Assembly: GCA_001873285.1 (NCBI GenBank)
Contig: MNYV01000084.1
Location: 1-17,819 of the forward strand
Origin: Nitrospirae bacterium CG2_30_53_67
GTDB lineage: Bacteria > CG2-30-53-67
DNA: 17,819 nt
Direction: 5' to 3'
Below, in pieces: positions 14,138 to 17,819 of the stretch. Position 1 is the stretch's first letter, and each line of letters starts with the position of its first letter. The notes under the pieces were generated by a model. The model ran no database searches and was not told the origin of the DNA. It saw nothing but the letters and a program-made list of their open reading frames with translations. Both the position numbers and the translations under genes were made by a program.

Positions 14138-14896
14138 ATGAAAAAACGAAGACCTCGCCGATTCCAGGTTTTGACCGCCCCGCTGGTCCTTCTATTACTG
14201 GCCGGCTGCATCCGATTCCCGGAAAGGGAGATCTCCGATGCCAAGGTCCTGATGGAAGCCGCCAAAAACTCCTGCGCAAAGGTCTATATGCCTGAAGATC
14301 TGCAAAAAGGGGAAAAGAAGCTGCTCGCGATCGATGAAGGAACCCGGGAGGAATCCCGGAAGCCTAACCGAGAACTCAAAACCCTGGCCATGGATGTACA
14401 GCATATCTCCAAGAAGATGATCAACCAGACCGCACGGATCAAAGACGACCTCTACCATCAAATCCAGCAGGAGATCGTTCTCGCCATAAAGAAGATCCAT
14501 GAAGGTGAAAAGGCCGAGGCCAACCGGTATGCATTAAAGGAATACCTCATGGCTGTCCAAAGTGTACGGGAGGCAAGGGAATTCTCGCAGGACGAATGCC
14601 GTTACAAGGACGCTCTAAAAAAAGCCAGGGAGTCCGTCCGGAATGCGGAAGAGAGCCTTCAGGGGTCCCTCACCTTCAGAAAAGAGCTGGAAAAGAACCT
14701 CCCTGTTTACTATATCGTCAAGCCGGGTGAAACCTTGAAAAGCATCGCCAGAAACTCTCCGCTTTACGGGGATGAATCCTACTGGGAAGTGATCTACAAG
14801 GCCAACAGGGACCAGATCGCCGACCCCAAGGTCCTCCATCCCGGGCAGCAGATCTATCTCCCGGGGGCTAAAGGAATCGAAAAATACAGGAAGTAG
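14138..14896 (+). CDS. LysM-domain lipoprotein (DUF4398-like)
   Basis: The 252-aa protein has a positively charged N-terminus, a hydrophobic stretch and lipobox LLAGC with the lipidated Cys at 24. Residues ~30-180 are charged and helical, beginning REISDAKVLMEAAKNSCAKVYMPEDL, which resembles DUF4398-type envelope proteins. A C-terminal LysM domain (about 190-242) reads YYIVKPGETLKSIA ... VIYKANRDQI ... LHPGQQIYLP and should bind peptidoglycan. The start ATG at 14138 has GGAG 8 bases upstream, overlapping the end of aspS, so it is probably translated from the hisS-aspS transcript. The likely role is tethering an envelope component to the cell wall (inference). Confidence 0.88.
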   Translation: MKKRRPRRFQVLTAPLVLLLLAGCIRFPEREISDAKVLMEAAKNSCAKVYMPEDLQKGEKKLLAIDEGTREESRKPNRELKTLAMDVQHISKKMINQTARIKDDLYHQIQQEIVLAIKKIHEGEKAEANRYALKEYLMAVQSVREAREFSQDECRYKDALKKARESVRNAEESLQGSLTFRKELEKNLPVYYIVKPGETLKSIARNSPLYGDESYWEVIYKANRDQIADPKVLHPGQQIYLPGAKGIEKYRK

Positions 14897-14929
14897 CTCA
14901 AGGTCATCTTCTTTTAAATCCGCATTTTT

Positions 14930-14959
14930 TTTACACTTCCGACGTTTTCATGTTAAAAT
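14930..14959 (+). promoter_or_regulatory. Candidate promoter of the GAF-GGDEF gene
   Basis: TTTACA (14930-14935) and TAAAAT (14954-14959) are separated by 18 bases in the 101-base gap after the LysM gene. The start would be near 14966, about 30 bases before the ATG. The match is fair, but a run of T beside the -35 box raises the chance of coincidence. Confidence 0.45.
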
Positions 14960-14997
14960 ATTCATAGAGATTGCAGGCGTGGTTTCAGGAGGTGAAG

Positions 14998-16284
14998 ATG
15001 GACCCTGTAAGCGGCACATCCATGTTTTCAAGCTGGTTTCCCGGGCTTCCCCCTGTTGCGTTCTTTTTGATGGTCCTCTGCGCCTTTGGGCTGGGCTTTC
15101 TCATGAGAAGGCTGGCCAATGCGAATCATCTTGCCCGGGCCAATGCCCTGGAGCAGGACCTCAAAAATTCGGAGAAGCGGATCGCTTCCCTGAAGCAGGG
15201 GAAGAATGACCTGGTGTCCGTCATGGAAACCCTGAAGAGACAGAATCGTGAGTTCGGCGCATTCATCTCGATGATCCCGGACTCGGTGGAAAGGCTGAAC
15301 ACCTGCGAAAAGCTCGACGATATCCTGTTGAACCTGGTTCATATCACGGAAAAACTGCTCCAAACGCGGGAGGTCTCGGTTTTTGTCAGAGAGAAAGACC
15401 TTCTCGTCATGAAAGCTGCGAGTGATTTACCGCCGGTATCTTCTCCCCCCATGTCTATACGTATGGGCGAAGGAAAGATCGGATGGGTGGCTCAGAAGGG
15501 GATCTCCATGACCGATCGTGATCTTCAACAGGAAAGCACCCTGGTGAAGATCAGTCTTTTAAAAACAGATTCGGACCTGGCGACGAAAATCTGTTCCCCG
15601 ATCGTATATAACGGAACGCTTCTGGGCGTACTCAACATCGGGAATCTTCCAGGCGAGATGGATCAAGGACTTCGGGTTGCCCGGATGATCACGTCGCTCG
15701 GTTCCATCGCCATGGGAAATATCCTGCTCAAGGAAGAGGTCCGGAGCGGTTCCGAAAAAGACGGCCTCACCGGACTCTATTCCCTGCAGTATTTCCTCAA
15801 CGAGCTTCGCAAGGAACTGAGCAAGGCCAGAAGATATAAAAGACCCGTCTCTGTATGCCACTTCAATATGGATTCATTTCAGAAGTACAATGAGATCAAC
15901 GGTTATCTCGCGGGCGACGAGGCCCTGCGCATGGTCGGCAAAATTCTGAAGGACCATATCCGGGAACAGGATATCGCGGCCCGTTACGGCGGGAAGGAGT
16001 TCGTCCTCTTCTGTCCTGAAACACGCAGAGAAGATGCGGTCTTCCTATCCGATAAACTCCGAGAGATCATCTGCAACGCTTCTTTCCCTCAGAAAGACCG
16101 TATGTCCGGAGGCAAGCTCACGGTGAGCGGAGGGGTGGCCGGCTACCCTGAGGATGGGGCCGATGAAGCGGAACTGATCGCTTCGGCCGTTCAGGCTACG
16201 CAGAAATCCATCAACGGGGGTCGTAACCGTATCAGCCAGGCCGGGGCCGGCAAAGAAAGCGGAAAGTTTACGATCCAGCAGTAA
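14998..16284 (+). CDS. Membrane GAF-GGDEF protein with degenerate cyclase site
   Basis: The 428-aa protein has one transmembrane helix (about 17-36), a coiled coil (about 45-85), a GAF domain (about 95-245) and a C-terminal GGDEF domain (about 252-410, opening DGLTGLYSLQYF). In active diguanylate cyclases the metal-binding DxDxF motif and GG(D/E)EF are required. Here they read N290-M-D292-S-F294 and GGKEF (331-335), so both metal-ligand positions are lost. The product-binding RxxD site (R322-E-Q-D325) is kept exactly 5 residues before GGKEF. It is therefore more likely a c-di-GMP or GTP sensor than an enzyme. The ATG at 14998 has AGGAGGTGA directly upstream; the earlier TTG at 14971 is not needed. 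Confidence 0.88.
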   Translation: MDPVSGTSMFSSWFPGLPPVAFFLMVLCAFGLGFLMRRLANANHLARANALEQDLKNSEKRIASLKQGKNDLVSVMETLKRQNREFGAFISMIPDSVERLNTCEKLDDILLNLVHITEKLLQTREVSVFVREKDLLVMKAASDLPPVSSPPMSIRMGEGKIGWVAQKGISMTDRDLQQESTLVKISLLKTDSDLATKICSPIVYNGTLLGVLNIGNLPGEMDQGLRVARMITSLGSIAMGNILLKEEVRSGSEKDGLTGLYSLQYFLNELRKELSKARRYKRPVSVCHFNMDSFQKYNEINGYLAGDEALRMVGKILKDHIREQDIAARYGGKEFVLFCPETRREDAVFLSDKLREIICNASFPQKDRMSGGKLTVSGGVAGYPEDGADEAELIASAVQATQKSINGGRNRISQAGAGKESGKFTIQQ

Positions 16285-16299
16285 ACTCTTTTTTAAAAA

Positions 16300-17819
16300 C
16301 TACCTCAAGGTGTGCTGGAACTTGACCGCCTCCTCATAACTCTTCCATAAAGAACTCTTGCGATCGATTTTATCCTGATGCCGTGAAGGGACGCCGTTCT
16401 TATTCACCTGATGGCATGCCCCGCACTTCACGGGCCCGTGGGCGCCGTCCTGGTTCAGGAGCGCCGCCTGTTGATACCCGGTGATATCCACCTCGGGATC
16501 CACGGGGTAGAGGCCGTGCATGGATTCATGGCACCCCTGGCAGGTGATCCCCGCGTGCCCTTTGGAGTAGCGCATGAGGGCGTACTTGCCCGGCTGGTCT
16601 ATGGGAAAGGCGCCGCCGCCCATACTCTCGACAAAGGGAGGCTGATGGCAGTCGGCACAGTGGGGCTCGCCGGCTGCGAGCCAGTAATCCCGCCCGTGCG
16701 TGGCCGCATCGTAAGAAACAGGCACACCCAAGGTTCCGTCCGGATCCGCATCCTCGATGATGACCGAACGGTCCCCGTCTTCATCGGCTGGAGTGAGGAT
16801 CGGATTCCCCTGATCGTCCGCATTGATCCTGGCGATGGCCGCGATGCTTTGTCCCGTCCGATCCCAGGAGCGCAAAACACCGGATCCGGTGTCGTCTCCC
16901 TGCCTGGGGCTTTTGGGATTGATGTAATCGTCTTTCAGTTCCTGAAGAGAAACGCCTGCGGCCTCGGCTATCCGGTCCAGCGGCTGATCGCGAAGGGTCC
17001 GGCCCTTTTGCTGAACCGCATCGCTGAGGTGATCTGCCTTATATAACTCCCGGGAGAGCCGGTTGTGGCAGTTGGTGCAGTACAATCCCTTGTCCGCTCC
17101 CCCGCTCTTCATGACCTCTAAAAGAAGGTAATGGCCCACCGCATTGAGATCACTCCTGGTCTCGGCCCCGGACCGGTTCCTCCTCGGGCCGGCATGCGCG
17201 TCCCTCCCGGTAAAGCACCCTTTGGAGTCCCGGATGTCGCCCGAGGCGAAGTGATTCTTGCCGTCTTTGGTGATGGGGAAATCGTTCAGGGTCCGGTCAC
17301 TTCGATGCGATGGATGACAGAGCTGGCATCCCCCGGCAAATCCCTGGCTGTCAGGCAAAGGGTTCTTTCGCTGATGGGCGCTGTGAATGGCCTCGGTCAA
17401 TGGAGAGATCAGATGATCCGCGCTGGGAAGTCCTGAATGTCCCTTCTGAATATCCTTTGCTTCCATCTCGCCCGCCTTTTTCGAGAAAAACCTTCCGATG
17501 ATATTGTCTGCATGGCAATCCTGACAGAGAATGGGATCTCTTCCCAGCCGGCTCTGAACCGTGGATCCTTTAGGCCAGTTTCCCAGGAAGTTGGTCCCGT
17601 GATGGTCATCATGAATTTCCAGGATCGAGACGGCTGCGGCCTTGAGTTCGGCAAACCAGTCCCCGGATCCGTGCACCTCCTTCCAGAAATCATATTCCTC
17701 TTTATACTTGTTATACTTTTGCCCATTGGCCTTTTCGTTTGAATGACAGCGCGCACAGTTAGGAATATCAATGGGGTTGACCCCGAAGAACCGGACCATC
17801 TTCCCCGACGAATCAATCA
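16300..17819 (-). CDS. Multihaem c-type cytochrome, C-terminal part (5' end outside window)
   Basis: The frame is open to the right edge (…IDSSGK-MVRFFGV…) with no stop or ribosome site, so the gene starts beyond 17819 and the methionine at 17799 is probably internal. About 506 residues are visible with seven CXXCH haem sites. Counted from that Met they are CARCH 15, CQDCH 92, CQLCH 158, CTNCH 241, CADCH 381, CQGCH 420 and CGACH 459. Many extra histidines (DDHHGTN, HSAHQRK, HGLYP) could be distal ligands. A lone Cys at 195 (CFTGRDAH) is not a normal haem site. Multihaem cytochromes of this kind work in the periplasm or outer membrane in electron transfer. It converges on the GGDEF gene with only 15 bases between the stops. 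Confidence 0.88.
   Translation of the reverse strand, partial: IDSSGKMVRFFGVNPIDIPNCARCHSNEKANGQKYNKYKEEYDFWKEVHGSGDWFAELKAAAVSILEIHDDHHGTNFLGNWPKGSTVQSRLGRDPILCQDCHADNIIGRFFSKKAGEMEAKDIQKGHSGLPSADHLISPLTEAIHSAHQRKNPLPDSQGFAGGCQLCHPSHRSDRTLNDFPITKDGKNHFASGDIRDSKGCFTGRDAHAGPRRNRSGAETRSDLNAVGHYLLLEVMKSGGADKGLYCTNCHNRLSRELYKADHLSDAVQQKGRTLRDQPLDRIAEAAGVSLQELKDDYINPKSPRQGDDTGSGVLRSWDRTGQSIAAIARINADDQGNPILTPADEDGDRSVIIEDADPDGTLGVPVSYDAATHGRDYWLAAGEPHCADCHQPPFVESMGGGAFPIDQPGKYALMRYSKGHAGITCQGCHESMHGLYPVDPEVDITGYQQAALLNQDGAHGPVKCGACHQVNKNGVPSRHQDKIDRKSSLWKSYEEAVKFQHTLR

Noticed and set aside
16285-16299. Bidirectional terminator between the GGDEF and cytochrome genes
   Set aside because: There are T and A runs but no GC stem of useful length in the 15 bases.

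Overview
The window is a chromosomal housekeeping stretch from an anaerobic-type Gram-negative bacterium, probably Desulfobacterota (the former Deltaproteobacteria) or a neighbouring phylum such as Nitrospirota. Three things point there. The thrT/tyr/gly/thr-tuf and gly-cys-leu tRNA groups are arranged as in proteobacteria. A lipoprotein and an exported protein fit an outer-membrane cell plan. A multihaem c-type cytochrome lies at the right end. Every tRNA gene encodes its own CCA. Placement below phylum level is inference.

Left part (1-3047, all on the minus strand): in transcription order, cysS (cysteinyl-tRNA synthetase), rlmB (SPOUT 2'-O-methyltransferase), then tRNA-Thr(TGT), tRNA-Tyr(GTA), tRNA-Gly(TCC), tRNA-Thr(GGT) and the first 19 codons of tuf (EF-Tu). 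This is a translation cluster. The tRNA spacers carry copies of an AT-rich palindromic repeat and a GC-rich hairpin that touches the CCA end of tRNA-Tyr.

Middle part (3048-9740, minus strand): a hairpin-rich, MITE-like intergenic repeat, then a gene run transcribed leftwards. It consists of a DUF1573 exported protein (with a good sigma70-type promoter), moaA (molybdopterin synthesis), an alpha/beta hydrolase, gpsA (phospholipid precursor), a Na/Pi-cotransporter-PhoU fusion protein and larB (nickel-pincer cofactor). The short gaps and the 4-base gpsA/transporter overlap suggest co-transcription from moaA to larB. A repeat rich in GGGGTCGAGG-like words separates DUF1573 from moaA, and a related piece has become the C-terminal codons of the hydrolase.

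Right part (9745-17819): a plus-strand HExxH putative zincin comes first, followed by a minus-strand tRNA-Gly(GCC)-Cys-Leu(TAA) operon with a 50-bp palindrome between the Gly and Cys genes. Divergent from it runs a plus-strand hisS-aspS-LysM lipoprotein operon, then a separately promoted membrane GAF-GGDEF protein whose cyclase active site is degenerate but whose RxxD inhibitory site is kept. The window ends in the C-terminal part of a convergent minus-strand multihaem cytochrome c.

I see no phage, transposase, CRISPR array or defence system. The most interesting items are the catalytically degenerate GGDEF receptor candidate, the repeat and palindrome architecture inside both tRNA operons, the repeat-derived hydrolase C-terminus and the uncharacterised HExxH protein.
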